Assembly: GCF_021130785.1 (NCBI RefSeq) | Contig: NC_060207.1 | Coordinates: 99,985,001-100,049,000 of the forward strand | Direction of reading: 5' to 3' | DNA from: Homalodisca vitripennis | Taxonomy: Eukaryota; Arthropoda; Insecta; Hemiptera; Cicadellidae | DNA length: 64,000 nt | Shown: positions 11,695-24,800 of the stretch, in pieces | How positions within the stretch are numbered: the stretch's first letter is position 1 | Layout of the letters: each line of letters starts with the position of its first letter | Made by a program: the position numbers and the translations under genes | Notes under the pieces: generated by a model | What the model saw: the letters and a program-made list of their open reading frames with translations, nothing else | The model's database searches: none | Told to the model about the DNA's origin: nothing

Positions 11695-11837
11695 TATAAA
11701 TGGTACAACACAACCTTCAGTACAACAAAGTGTTACACTTTTTGTAAAGATTCATGAAAACTCCACACTTAATTGCAGTAACGGTATTAGTGACTTTCAG
11801 TCTCGGGAAAGTAGTTACCCCTCATTATCTTGTGTAG
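11695..11837 (+). promoter_or_regulatory. Candidate TATA/initiator promoter with signal-peptide-like ORF
   Basis: TATAAA at 11695-11700 is followed by TTCAGT, the arthropod initiator pattern, with its A at 11719, 24 bp from the first T of the TATA box. An ATG at 11754 opens a 27-codon frame that begins MKTPHLIAVTVLVTFSLG: a basic start, then a hydrophobic core, typical of a secretory signal. The frame stops at 11835-11837. Possible donors are GTATTA (11784) or GTAGTT (11811), both weak. No downstream exon was found. It could be chance. Confidence 0.25.
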
Positions 11838-12900
11838 TAACTTAACTCTCAGCAAAGTTACTAACTGCATCCCAATCCTCGAAGACAACAAACGTTTCAA
11901 CAGGTACAACGTTTTAACTAACTCAGAAATACAGTTTGTCCCTGAATAGAATGTTCACTGTTACCATAAAAAGTTTATCTTTCTGTGGTCGGAGAATACA
12001 TAACGGAGATGTCGGAGAGAGATTGAAGCACATCAACCCTTCCATTGTGAGTTGAGAGGTGGGAGACCCTTTAATTTTGACCCCTGTATCTGGGTCTACG
12101 TAATCATAATGGTTAACGTTAGTGATTAACTCTGGTTATCGTTTAAACCTCGACCTTTTAATGTTAAAAAGTAAGAATTCGTTATAATGTTCTCTTCAAG
12201 TGTATAATTTTGTTGAAACTACTAAGCAAATGGTAAGCATCAAATTAATTGATAACATTAATTAATGTGGAAGGATTCCTTACATTTTCATTCACGACAT
12301 ACGGAAATTTTGTTTTGCCCATGATAAAACTTTATACAATGTGCTGCGTAGCTGCTTCAGTGGAAGATAAGCAAATTAAATACAGATCTTGTATTACCAC
12401 AAATTATAGTTCTAATTTGACAAGAAATGTTTTCCAAGGTACGGATTGATTAAATATTATGGTTTGTTTGAATAAGTAAACTTTAGAGTCAACAATTCAC
12501 ATATGGTTGAGATTTCAATACAATTTGTACGATCAGTTTTACACCAATAACAAATCATAAAAGTGTGTAGCATTGGTTCAGGTAAACTCTTGTATAAATA
12601 ACTATTTTCATCTCTTTATTCCTCTATGGTTATAAGTTTTAATATATTCTACAAAATGTCCAGAATCGCCTTAAAAATAAAATAAACTGTTCTATAAATA
12701 ACAACTGATAATCTGCAGTATACGGAACTATAAGTTTAGAATATTTTTACTTAAAAACTGTCTCATTTTATAAAGTAATAGAAGTATTATTGCAGCTATA
12801 AGAACTATTAATATTAAATAATTACAAACTTTGTAACTTAAATTTGAATAAATACTCTTGCCATCGCTACTCCCAGTGGTATCATGACTGCCATCAGCCC
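11838..12900. other. AT-rich sequence, no gene seen
   Basis: A mildly GC-richer patch lies around 12000-12110, but no frame in it is recognised. Confidence 0.45.
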
Positions 12901-12936
12901 TTCTATAATTCCTTTCGTCTAGAAAGGAACGTAGAA
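12901..12936. other. Hairpin with 8 bp perfect inner stem
   Basis: TTCCTTTC (12909-12916) pairs with GAAAGGAA (12922-12929) around the loop GTCTA. An outer TTCTA/TAGAA pair extends the stem across a small internal loop. Its function is unknown. Confidence 0.5.
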
Positions 12937-13087
12937 TATTTTTCTGGACAGTAGAATTTTAAAACATGGTAGCTTTTTATGTTCGAAGACTTCATGAATT
13001 GTTATTACATTGTTTGATCTAAACTTAACCTAAAACAGAGATAAATCTTGGCGGTGAACGTTCCAAAATGTAAACGTCTATTGTGAT

Positions 13088-13486
13088 ATACAGGTTGTTT
13101 CAAATTTATTCACACTGAAGAGATCTTGACAAATATAAGAGAGATAGCTAAGATTGTATGGACAAAGTTGTGCGTTAACAAGACCAACAAATTAATGTGG
13201 TTAAGTTAATTACTGCTTGCATTGTTCATTTGCTGCGCTCAAAAAACTTTTTTGGTCAAAGTATTTAAACTGTCACAGCTCTCTTATCAGTACCTATAAT
13301 GGAACGTTTTTAGCATGAAATCTGCATGAAATTTTCTCTACTTATTAAATATTATGATGAAACTATTTTGAAGACTAGCAAGCAGGAGCTGGAGGGCTTA
13401 AGGCAATATTTTTAAATGCAAAGACCCATTTTTTAGATTTAAAAGAATATAAGTAGCCTTTTTTACTTATTTTTAGAACACCATGT
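13088..13486. mobile_element. Possible small TIR element (~400 bp)
   Basis: The left end ATACAGGTTGTTTCAAA (from 13088) resembles the reverse complement of the right end, ATACATGGTGTTCTAAA (ending at about 13486). The match is roughly two thirds over about 25 bp, with TA at both ends. The interior has no long frame. The ends resemble the CAGGGTGTTTC-type termini seen at 50-51 kb. Confidence 0.35.
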
Positions 13487-16095
13487 ATGGTTTTCGTCAA
13501 ATAAATTATAAATACCTGTTTTTTGTGGTTTTTAAGGGCATTTTTATTTTACTGTCCGGATGGTTGGTATACCTGACTGATAATTTCACTTCCCATAGTA
13601 AAGGAATCAGCTGTTTAGTAAAAACCAGAAATTATATAGCAAGTGGTACTGATATTATTTACTGACTATCACAGCATATTATTTTGAAATTTTAACATAT
13701 TTTATAATCTTGTATAAAATATAAATAAAACTCAACGTATAAAAATAATTAAACAACCTAATTAAGTATCTAACGCAACTTACGATTACATGTTGCAACG
13801 TTCAATGTCTAGATTTTTCTCAGTTTAAAATTAAGTTTAGATAAAACAATGTAATAAAAATGCATGGACTCTTTCAACATAAAAGGAACCAAGTTTTAAA
13901 ACTACATTCCAGAATATGTTCAATTATTGAGTTAAGCACGAATAAGTGATTATGACATTGGATATTTTGAGTCATAGCTCGAACGTTATGATGAAACTTT
14001 TCAGCACAAATCTGGCATCAAAGAATGGAAATCTGAATACTTTGAGATATTGTTTGTTTTCTTGAATAATAAATGAATAAAACGTTTAAACGTTTACTAT
14101 CTTCAACGTTACTGCACTACGGATAAAGTTACTCAATAAGGAGAAACAAATTTACTAAATCACTCGAGTGAGAAAATAAAATGCTCACGTGTCAGGTACA
14201 CCATTTCAGGATGTTTTTTAAGTAAACATTAAGTTTTGTATTTCCTCCTAACCAATGACTGTAGTTATGTTACTGTAGTAACACTAGGCATATGTGTCGA
14301 TCAATAATCGATTTGAACTCAAATGGATCCGATTCAATTAAACGACAACCTTACTGAATAAAACACATTCTTGCTGTATTATGTGCTCCATTATAATTCA
14401 TTTCTCTATTTATTTCAACAAGCCCCATTTTAGTTCTTATAAAAGGAATAAAAATGCTATTGTAGGAAGTCGGTATCACGGAATCGTGTTGTGGTACCTT
14501 CTAGCTCTCGGGAAGCTTGAGATCCTAATTTACGTTACATATGATACTAATTTCAAATTTTAAAATATTATATTTTGTATTTCTATAATCTATTACTAAC
14601 TTCAAATGACTTTGGTATATAGACACTTCGCTACAAATGATTCTTGATTGCATAGTAAGACAAGAGGACTATAACATAATCACGTGATTTACTGTGTATA
14701 CACGTAAATAATGATTACTGCAGTTATTTATTAATTGATTTATCTCAACTGATACTTTGACATTAATATTGAAAAACATTAAGCTACTCAAAATTGAGGT
14801 ACTTTGACCAGCGTTCCTTTCACTGTTATCGTTACTGTCATCACAGCAGTACCTATCATATTCATTATGTACCTAACGCGGTAATAATATCATACGGTTA
14901 TTATCACAATACATTACAAAATTGTTCAAAAAAACATTGTGTTAAGTCAATAGAGTAGCTAGTTGTCAAAAACATCTAAAATTAGGCTCAGAGAGGGCTT
15001 TAAAGAAAGAAAAGTAAGGCTGAGTGGGATGGTTCGAATGGAAAAAATAAACACTGCTAATGTGTAAAGCTTGTTCTTCACTTTCAACATGACTGTGACA
15101 GCATTATATATACAAGAATACAGGAAAAATGAAACAACGAAGTCTCGCTGGAAAACCCAAGATAGACCAAGAAACTATCGTTTAACGGAAATAGTGCAAC
15201 GCTTGTGCATTCTGCTTACTGGTCCTACTACTAACGTCAGAGAGGCAATTTGGTTTGGCTTGTCTTCGTACACGACTAAAAACTGTTTAAAGGATTTTAT
15301 CAAACAATTATAATACATGTATACATTATAAATATATGCTATAGAATTAATTTTATGTGAATTTAAAAACTTTATACGTCAAGTTTTATTACTAAATATG
15401 TATTGTTATTTTATTGTTTTACATATACATTTTCAAATATTTTTGTACTTTTACTCAAATGCCATCGCAAGCAGATGATTAAATTAAAGAATATTTCAAT
15501 AATTGAATAATCTCCAATGGTCAAAATAGTACCAGGATTTATTTTTTTTACTTGTACTATGAAATATAACATAGTTTTTTCAAAACTAACTGTCCTTCCT
15601 TACCGTTACTAATAGCAATAAAGGCATTATTTACTCAATAAAGTAATGTCAATAAATTAAAGTAATTTACTCAAGTAACTAATGAAATTTTTAGTTCATT
15701 ATTTATGTACTAAAACCTCTAGTAACACTCGTACTCCTGTAGTTTCCAATTATAAATTATAAACCATTGGGAGAGTATAAAATTAGCAAATTTGTCAAAC
15801 TCTGTGTATACTGAATACGAGTAGAACTAGGTAATGAAGATTTTTATATTATAAACCGTTTCAAGTTAAGGTAATGTGGTAACTCAAATACCATAAAGCA
15901 ACAAACAGTACAAGACTGTACAATATAGATCGATGAAAATAAATAGCGCAGGAACATACACAAATAATATAGGAAAGAATTAACAAATGTGAAGTACTAA
16001 AATAATGTTAAATATTGAGTTACTGTATATAATTGTTTAAACATGTTAAACAAGTACATATGCAATTATTTTCTTCATTTATACATAATCACCCA
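13487..16095. other. AT-rich sequence with short unremarkable frames
   Basis: An 80-codon frame at 15071-15313 (PRNYRLTEIVQRLC and so on) is somewhat less AT-biased than its surroundings, but I recognise no domain. No splice context supports it as a gene. Confidence 0.4.
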
Positions 16096-16556
16096 CATTA
16101 TCACAGTCTCTGCTTGTCGACTTTGGAATAATCTCCCGGATCATATCAGAGGTATTCGTAGTCGGGAACGGTTTCGGGGGGTGCTTAGGGACCATCTGTT
16201 TTGGGCCTCGTCGGGTTGACGATATCGTGGCATAGGGTATGGGACGATGGCTTTGTATGAATGGTGATGGATGAATGTCTGTTAATTTCCTTGTAAGTTT
16301 TATTCTATTTATTTATTATTAGTTTCATAGAGAACCTTTATTTCATTTTATTACTTTATATAAATAGAGATTATAATTTTTGATTGTAAAATAGTAATGT
16401 AAACTGTATTGTGGCTCTTGTTTTACAGTAATAGTAGAGTTTATTAATTTATGGTTAGGTGTAAGAGAGGACTTAATAGTCCTAACCTCGCCAATTGAAT
16501 AAGTTTTATGTTGTATTCAATAAAGACATTTTTCATTTCATTTCATTTCATTATCA
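16096..16556 (+). mobile_element. 5'-truncated non-LTR retrotransposon with 8 bp target-site duplication
   Basis: The body is 16104-16548, flanked by the direct repeat CATTATCA at 16096-16103 and 16549-16556. It begins inside the last part of the reverse-transcriptase ORF and continues through an approximately 330 bp 3' UTR with an AATAAAGAC polyadenylation-like motif. It ends in a short (CATTT)n-type tail. Short tandem 3' tails, severe 5' truncation and small target-site duplications are standard for CR1/Jockey-like elements; the exact clade cannot be fixed from this remnant. The intact duplication suggests a fairly young insertion. Confidence 0.88.
16104..16219 (+). pseudogene. C-terminal end of non-LTR retrotransposon ORF2
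   Basis: The frame leads through RLWNNLPDHIRGIRSRERF, then a short hydrophobic end, and stops at TGA 16217-16219. The LWNxLP motif, followed by a charged helix and a phenylalanine-containing helix, is the usual C-terminal signature after the reverse-transcriptase and thumb regions of CR1/Jockey/L2-like ORF2 proteins. Only about 38 codons remain because of 5' truncation, so it has no catalytic capacity. Confidence 0.85.
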
Positions 16557-18220
16557 TGCAAACGTGGCAGATACGAGAAAACCACAGTAGGCAATAAATA
16601 TAACGTGACAATGAAATCAAGAACATGACAAATAACAAAGAGGATAAATAATATCTGTGTTTCCAACAAAGAATACTGTAAGTGTAATGTATACTTAACA
16701 TGACAATAGTAGGTTCAACCGAATGTAGTTCTATAGACTTCTTCTTGATTGTTAAGTTGGCAAAAATAGAAAAGTTAAAATCTGCAGTTTATAGCATTGC
16801 CATGGCGAAACTGCTTTTGGGGTTTCTGGGGCATATACTTACTGCTGTATAGCCTTATGCTAAAGAAAATAGTGATTCCCGCATGTCTATGCAATTCTGC
16901 ATTTCTGTACAATCAGCGGTAACTGTTGGCAACGTTCTCAAGAACGAAATGTGATTTCGGTTCAGTCGTCTGAATCTCAGGGAAGGCAGATTCATCTGTA
17001 TTCATCAGTTATCTGGCGACACTCGCAGCCAAGTCTCATTGCAATCGCCTGAAAAAACTACAATGAAACCTCTCCGATTTGGTTTATTTAACCAACTGTT
17101 GAGTAATACATTCGAATTTCAGATGAGAACGAAGGAATTCTTAGTGTCCAGGAAGAGAAATCATCTAGAGGTTCTAGTGATGAATCTAAGCTTGGAGCTT
17201 GTTTATTTGTTAATATATGCTCTCCATCGAATACATCATATTCTTATCTAGATATAGTTCTTATCTATACGTCTCTTTAAATACTCAAGATTACACACTG
17301 AACAAAATGTTAAAGTCTAGTACTCTTAGTTGTTTAAAAGATAACAAACATAAAATCTATTCAAACATTGTACCAACGAGTAAAACGTGTAAACAAAACG
17401 AGCTAGGACTGGAGGTATACTTACCATCAATAATTTACTACGTTCAAGTAGTAAATGATAGTCACATTTTATGTGTTACCATTTCAATCGCATGTATTCT
17501 CTGTTTTGTTTTATGTAACCAGAACAATGAGAGAGGAAGAAAGGGACTGTTTCCATCCTTTATGCAAACAACGGCTTCCATCCAGTAAACAGTTTTCAAA
17601 GTTTCATTCTCAGCCATTATTATTCTACTTCCCCCATTCCATCATCACATTCTGTTACATAATAAGATGTTTTTACACACCTTTTTGTACTTACAAAGTG
17701 TGCAAAAATAAACGAATAGCTTTCACACTGTGTAACGAAATATCCAAAAGGGTCCTAAACGTACAGTAATAAATATATAGGTCAGACCAAAAACTATATA
17801 ATACTTCAGATCAGACGGGTGTACCACAGATAAACTATCATATTTTGGTTGCCATCCAATAAAAAGGAGGTGGCATTTTCTAAAATCCCTAAATCTTTGT
17901 TTATTAATAATAGTACTGTCTTTGTACATAAGTTCTCCCTCATACAGGGAGGGATATTGTAATCCCAACGTTTTATACAACAAATTAAATTTATTGTTTA
18001 TTTTAAATTAGCTGAGACCGGTTTGACTCAAGAAGCTTTTCTCATCTAAAATAATCTTTGAATAGATCCATGTGCCTTAACAATGAACTGAAGCTCTAAG
18101 GGATTGGTTGCTTGGATTTTTAAATACAAACGTTTACTTTATCAAAACAAACTATGCTAATTATGAAATTATTTCCCTTAAAAATGAAGGGAAAACACGT
18201 CAGTATTCTCTCCACGCAAT
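16557..18220. other. AT-rich sequence, no gene supported
   Basis: Overlapping short frames occur on both strands at 17039-17983, the longest 123 codons. None has a recognisable domain or splice context. A GC-richer patch lies at 16910-17080. Confidence 0.4.
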
Positions 18221-18260
18221 CACCGCCATTACAATACTGGTGCCGGTAGTATTGTAATTG
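18221..18260. other. Strong hairpin, 11 bp perfect stem
   Basis: ATTACAATACT (18228-18238) pairs with AGTATTGTAAT (18248-18258) around a 9 bp GGTGCCGGT loop. CACC and GGTG extend the stem beyond a 2 bp bulge. It lies in a small GC-richer patch and could be the tip of a small foldback element or a structured RNA. No flanking duplication was found. Confidence 0.55.
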
Positions 18261-21200
18261 GTGTTAACTGGCCAGTGCTGGACGGATCAGTATTAACAGT
18301 TCCCCGGACAATCAGCTTATTGTGATTCCATCACGTTATACGTTACAGTTTCAGATTAAAATGGGATCACATTATTCATTCATAGCATATCAGATATGGT
18401 TTAAATCCGTTTGGAAAAATAAAATTACAAAGCATGATCACGTATTTCAATCATTGTATACATGATTCTAATTTCGGAGATTTCGGTTTTAGTTTTGTTC
18501 GAAGTCCTTGGTCTACTTAAAATCGCGGTGAACCTGAACTTTAAAAAAGAGAATACATGGATCACCTGTGGAGTAAAAATAACAACTGGTATAAAAATGC
18601 ATAAAACTGGCTGCAGTTATAAGTCAATATTTATATTGTACACTGTTAGAAATAACTTTATAATATAAATATATAATATTGTTTATGAACCAAAATAGAA
18701 ATAAAGTGTTGTTTTGTTATAACAGTAACAACTCGTACATCGCTCTTACATGTCATTCATATGAAATAGACTAAATCATTTAATCCACCTTTTTCAACTA
18801 AAAAGCAGATTATTATTCTCGTTGGCATCCTTGGAATGAAGATCAGAATTAACGTTAGTTCTTGATGAATTCCCGCGTGGAAATTCAAATTACCATGCAA
18901 AGCCTCGCTCATTACAGTCGCATACCGCGGTATTCACCAATAGCGTATAGCTCGTTTAGAACCGATACAGCACCTAACATAATTTTAGCAGATTTGATTC
19001 AATTTTTCGGTTACAAGTATTAAAAACGTTACGCTGATTTAAAATTAATGTGTATAGCGATTTCTATATAGTTCTAGTTCTTTAGCTGTCATAAAGGTGT
19101 ATTTATTTTTAAGTAAATAATGAACCTTTTCGAACATTTACCACTACTATATAAAACAAGTTACAACAACCGTAGGTTTTGAGATCTGTTATCTAATCGC
19201 GCTATCTCTCTTGTCGATAACTAGCTGAACATTCTAAGTTAACTAATCTGACTAATTGGCTACAGAATAGGTTAAAGTAAAATAAATCATACTAATACGT
19301 TTTATATGGAAGAAGAAATATTATTAAGGTAGTAAAGAAATCTTTTGGTTTAATTTAAATATGAGGAAAAACAACAAATGATCATCCACTTGTCTCCACA
19401 GTTTTTGGGTTGAACTATGCTAAATCAAAGTATATTTGCCCTATTTTCTCCATACACACTTATCTTTACATGACATCCTTTAAAGTTACATTAGATTAAT
19501 TTTGATAAACCTGAAAATTAAAACATAAACCTAACAGAAATTTATTTTTTAGAATGACCTGTTCTAAAAAAAACGCATGCAAAATTTGAAAACGGTTCTT
19601 AATAATCGATTTTGTGAAAAAAACACCACCCGATTTTGTTGTTGATTTTGTTGAGACACGTTACATGAAATAGGTTATTACAGTGCGGGTAAGTTTACCA
19701 AGAGCCTCCAAATGTTCAAAAACTAAAAAGATTATTGATAATGATACTCCTAATAGTAGAGTTTCACTATTGGAATATTGTCAAACCACGCTTGATTTGT
19801 ATTGGTATTATTAAACCTGAGAGGGACTATTTAATTTCGCTTGATTCGTTCGTATTTTAATAACACATCCTATCCCGGAAAAAAGCGTACTACAAAAACC
19901 ACACTCATCATACCTCTTACTCATGTAACATGTTAATGTAATGAAACAAAAAAATAAGAATTTGTGCTGAATTAATCCGTTTTAGGTAGTGAATACAAAA
20001 TTAAGAACATTATGAATCCGCAGTGACAGAATGTTGATTGAGTGCTACAACTATGTCGACAAACCACGTCATCGTCCCACGTTCAAAGTTTAATTACTTT
20101 ACTGTGATTTCGATAGGAACATTAAGGATTGAGGTCATCGAGGTTAAACAAAACGTTTGGTGCTCAAGCATCTTTTGAAAGAGAGTAATATTCCATTAAA
20201 AAATAATAATAAATTTATTTTTCATTTTAATCGTTTACCTAATCATTAAAGTTAATGGTAATTAGAGTAAGTTGTAAACATAGATCTGCTTATTTATCAA
20301 CCACATTATTGATTTATAGTTTATAAAATTAATACATTCATACTTTTATTGGATTTCTGACATTTTTATTGACATTTTTTATTGTCTTCTGGAACGAAAT
20401 TATTACAATTTTTAACATGTCACATTAAACTTATCTGTACTTTTAAAATTAGTTATTAAATTGTTAAACTTTTTTGTATGATGTATCAAATTTCAAATTC
20501 CATTCTAATTCTGAAAATCTCAAATGAGTGCCGTTCGTTGCCCGTTCACATTGCTTCATGTTTAATTCAGAGCATTTATTTAGGTTTACGCAATCATTTT
20601 AATGTTTAAACATCTATCAAAAACTCCAGATTTATTTATCTATACAAGTTACATACAGATTTTTATTTGAATATAACAGTATTAACGAATAATCGGAAAG
20701 AATTATTAATTTTTATGGTGTTACGACTAAGTTATACAACAGGCAACTTAAGGCTCAAATGCTATTTAAATTCAAACACGAAATGATATGTGTACAATTG
20801 GATATGTCTTAATATTCATACTGATCAAAATCCACAACTCTTCATTTGCTGTTAAATACATTGTTTTGGTCGAATTCATATTTTCACCCGCTATTTTGGA
20901 TCCGCTATGGAATCAACGTGTTTTCAAACGGAATGATGATGTTGTGACTTATGATTGCAAATACCTTTTAATGATGAAAACATTGCTTCCGCAGCAAACA
21001 ACATAATGTTTTACTTTTCAGTTATAATTTAGGTGTGTGTTGATTGCTGACTTTGTACAAGTCAGATGTGGAAACAATAGTATCAAATAGTAAAAGAGAA
21101 AAACAGAAACACTATCATTAATTTCCATAAAACTTTTATAAAAATTATTTTTAACTCTCTATCCGAAAGAACTAAAATATTAAACATGGCTGTCTATAGT

Positions 21201-21781
21201 AGTTCATAATACCATAATACCGTTAACAAATATTTACTTTATGGATTAATGGTAGCACAGAAACTTAAAAAAGATGTTTTTCATCCATTAGGTACATTCG
21301 ATAGTTTGGTATTGATAACTGAATAAATTTTAAGAAGAGATGAAATTTTCTCCCTTCACGAACTAACCAACTTTGTTGATCTAATCAATATCTGTATTAT
21401 TTTTTATTATTTATTGTAGGTGGGTTTATATGGTAAATAGTAATATCAGTAAGGTTTTGATTCAGTTAAACAGCCTCTTGTTAATGCTCAGAAGCAAGGG
21501 TTTGTTGTTTTTATTACCCTCACTATGATTTTAATTATAAATTGGTATATTTTTTCCAACATATCCTTTTTTAAAGAAGTAAACATTTTAAAAATATTCG
21601 TGTTTGCTTGTGAGACACGAATGAAACCCTTCCGTTACAGCTGTCATGTATGTTAAGAACATTGTGGACACTATTCTTGTCACCTACACATTATACGTCC
21701 CAGCTAGTGTCGAGGTCTTAAAGACATAGTCAGTAGAGCTTGATAAGTAGCAAAGTTACTCGTAGGCAAAAATAATGTTGG
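18261..21781. other. AT-rich sequence, no gene seen
   Basis: A GC-richer island at 18830-18970 is unassigned. The remaining frames are short and unremarkable. Confidence 0.45.
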
Positions 21782-21889
21782 ATTAACCAAACAATCCAAG
21801 AAGGTGGAAAACACAAAGATTGGTTTGATGAAGACTTTAAAGACGAAATCACTCAAAACATACATGGAAAGACGTTGTTCAAAATTTAG
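21782..21889 (+). pseudogene. Fragment of non-LTR retrotransposon between endonuclease and RT domains
   Basis: A 35-codon frame contains GGKHKDWFDEDFKDEIT and ends in TAG at 21887-21889. The D-W-F-D-E motif, preceded by basic residues and followed by an acidic amphipathic helix, is characteristic of the linker just after the endonuclease domain in CR1/RTE-like ORF2 proteins. Nothing upstream or downstream remains readable. It is assigned from the motif alone. Confidence 0.45.
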
Positions 21890-24800
21890 ATGACGTAATA
21901 GAAGACCTGAATTTCATGTTTCAACCACTTAAAAATATTCTTTAAGTTTTTTTAGTACTTCTAATTTCCCCAAATAATAACTGAAGAAGACAAAAAATAA
22001 AATATAGTGACAGTTCTAAAATATCACAACGACATGCAAGACAAATCGGTATATTAGAGTATTTAATTCAAAATCAAGAGGATAGTATATACTAAAAACT
22101 CGGAAAAATTCCTTTTCTAAAAAAAGACAGTCACACAGTCAAGCTTTGATTTTCTTACTGTAGAAACTCAAACTGAATAAGACTATCAATATGTGTGATG
22201 CCAATTATGACTTCACAGCAAGAAAAGCGAGAAAGAGACCGACCACAAGCTGCATTTGGCAGTTGAATAAATGTAAGCCCCGATGTATTGTCGTTTTGTT
22301 TGGTATATCCCAGTTTAACTATACTTACATTGTATAAGGTCAATTTATGTCTCACTAAACACTCATAATTAGGATAACGTTACATAATACTTTTAATGGC
22401 TATTTTTATAATTTTACAAAATATATAAGAACTGCGATTTTTTAACGTTTTTTAATTCATTCGCACAATTCTATTCATTCATTTCAAAACCATATTTTCA
22501 TATAATAGTTGTATATGATGTAGATAGAAATAAGACAGATCTATCTACACTTTGTGGTATGTGTTTTCCTTGTATGTCCAATATGCTTTCCGTATTGTAC
22601 TATCAAATTCATTTCTTATACTTTGTTAATCCGTAAATGACATGTAACTGCAATACAATTTATTTTATTTTTTTACTTTTTGTTTCAGTTTATATTTTTA
22701 TAAATGTTATATAAGATGTTCCTGGACTATAAACACAAACTTTCCGGATGTTTTGGTAGATAATGGTTTGAAGAAACGAGATTAAATTTGGAAAACTATT
22801 CATTTACAAAGTAGTAAATCAACATAAAATAAGATGTATTGATATTACAGTAGTTGTGAATCTTATGTAATACTAGTGACTATTGAAATGACTATTCAAG
22901 ACCTCGAACAGGAATTTTGGAGCTATTGTATTGTAAAACTAAAATAAAACAGCTATACTAAAAATAAATAAGGTATGACTCATACAGTACATTGAAAAGG
23001 TGTTTTGTTTATTCTGACGATATGTACACGATATATAAGTATTCAGATCCGACAGATTGTTCTGTCCAGGGCCCGCTAAAGCTGTCTACGGCCCTGTATA
23101 TACAACAAACTATATTTGAAAGTAATTTATAATTGTATATAATTTGCCCACATATATTTAAATAGCGAATAATAACGAAAGTACTGTTTAATGATTGTAT
23201 AGCGTTCAAATATACAGCTGTAAGTATGTAAATAAATAGCAGTTACCCGCGGCTTCGCACGTAATATCATTTTTAAGAACAAGGAAACCATGAGCATATT
23301 CTATTGATATTTATTATTAACTATCCTGAGATAAGTGGTAGTACTAAAATAGTTACTAAAAGGTATTCTTTATCCGTATTAGATTTAAGTTCTTAACTTT
23401 TCAGTAACCACACTAATGATATAACAAATGAGGGCATTTTACTGTATTTGATTAAAAACATATTTACAAAGTGTAACTGAGTTTGACATTACCTGTCATA
23501 CATTTTTTGAGCAGACCATTCATTCGTGGAGTGTGGTGAAGATTTTGGAATTATCGAAAAATACAAATGGCGTAAAAACGGGTGTCTAAGAGAAACAAAT
23601 TCATTGACTAAGGATCAATTAATAGGATTCGTACACTAAACGAGATCTGTTTACGATGTACTTCAAGAATACATTAAATTATGAAGAAACATGGAGTACT
23701 ATATTTTGTGTATTTCTAGAAAAGTAAAGATGGTAGACTATTTACCAATTTTACGGAATTTGCATTACAAATCAGTTCCTCTTACATTTCTAAAATCGAA
23801 GGCCCTTCAAGCTCCGCTTGTTTTTGTTACCACTGTTTCTGCAAGAAACTTCCCGAAATCACTCTACCCGCTCAAACTAATAAAGGTAAGAAAAACATAT
23901 TCAGTTCTTGACTACGAAGATTAATCGCTATATGAAACCCTTTGGAGCATAAATCTTACTTTCAGAATGACTAATAACTAAGGAGTAAAGTGTTAACTTT
24001 AGATATTAACTTTAATTAAAATATGTTATTTTAATACAAAACATGGTGACAAATTTGATGAGCTAGTTAAGTTTTATCCCATAACTTACAATAGTGATTC
24101 CTGATAATTATTATTGATTATATAATATTAAGAGATAAACAATTATGCCTGTTGTGATACTTATGCATTACCCCAATTATTTGTTGCTTGATTCCGGTAG
24201 AAAAATTAAATAAATTATATAGACCTAAACAATAAACCCCGTTTTCGTATTGTTGTGTGGTTCATCTTATCTTAACGGACCAAAGTCAGTCAGGCGCGGC
24301 AATTGGCTTTGCTTTTGGGTAGATAAAGTGCTTTGCAGTGGTCTTACTTTCAGAGCTACGCAATAGCCTACGTTTTCTACAGAACTTTGAGCTAATTCTA
24401 TAATACGTGGGTTTTGCAATGTTTACTTCACTATGTAGTAATATAAGTGTGTTAAGGAGGAATATATAGACAATAACGCATGAAATACAACATATATCGT
24501 GTAGTAACATAACGTAGCGGAAATAACGCGTGGTAACACTGCAATGTCCGCTGAATGCGTTTCTCACTACCACGTAGGATTTACATAAGGTAATCACATT
24601 TCCTGTACATATAGAGAGACATTCGCAATACTGGAGAGGAAAGCCTTATGTTAGATTTTAATGTAAAGAAAGGGAAAATTCAACACAATTTTCAACGTCA
24701 ATAATTGTCACTATCATAACTAATCGATGTAATTAATCAATCTAGTTAATCTTCTATCATATTATTTACATTTAAGTATGAATGGTAGATTTAACAGCAC

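Noticed and set aside
17039..17983. Cluster of overlapping short frames on both strands
   Set aside because: Overlapping frames with different phases and strands are expected by chance in this composition. No motif was seen.
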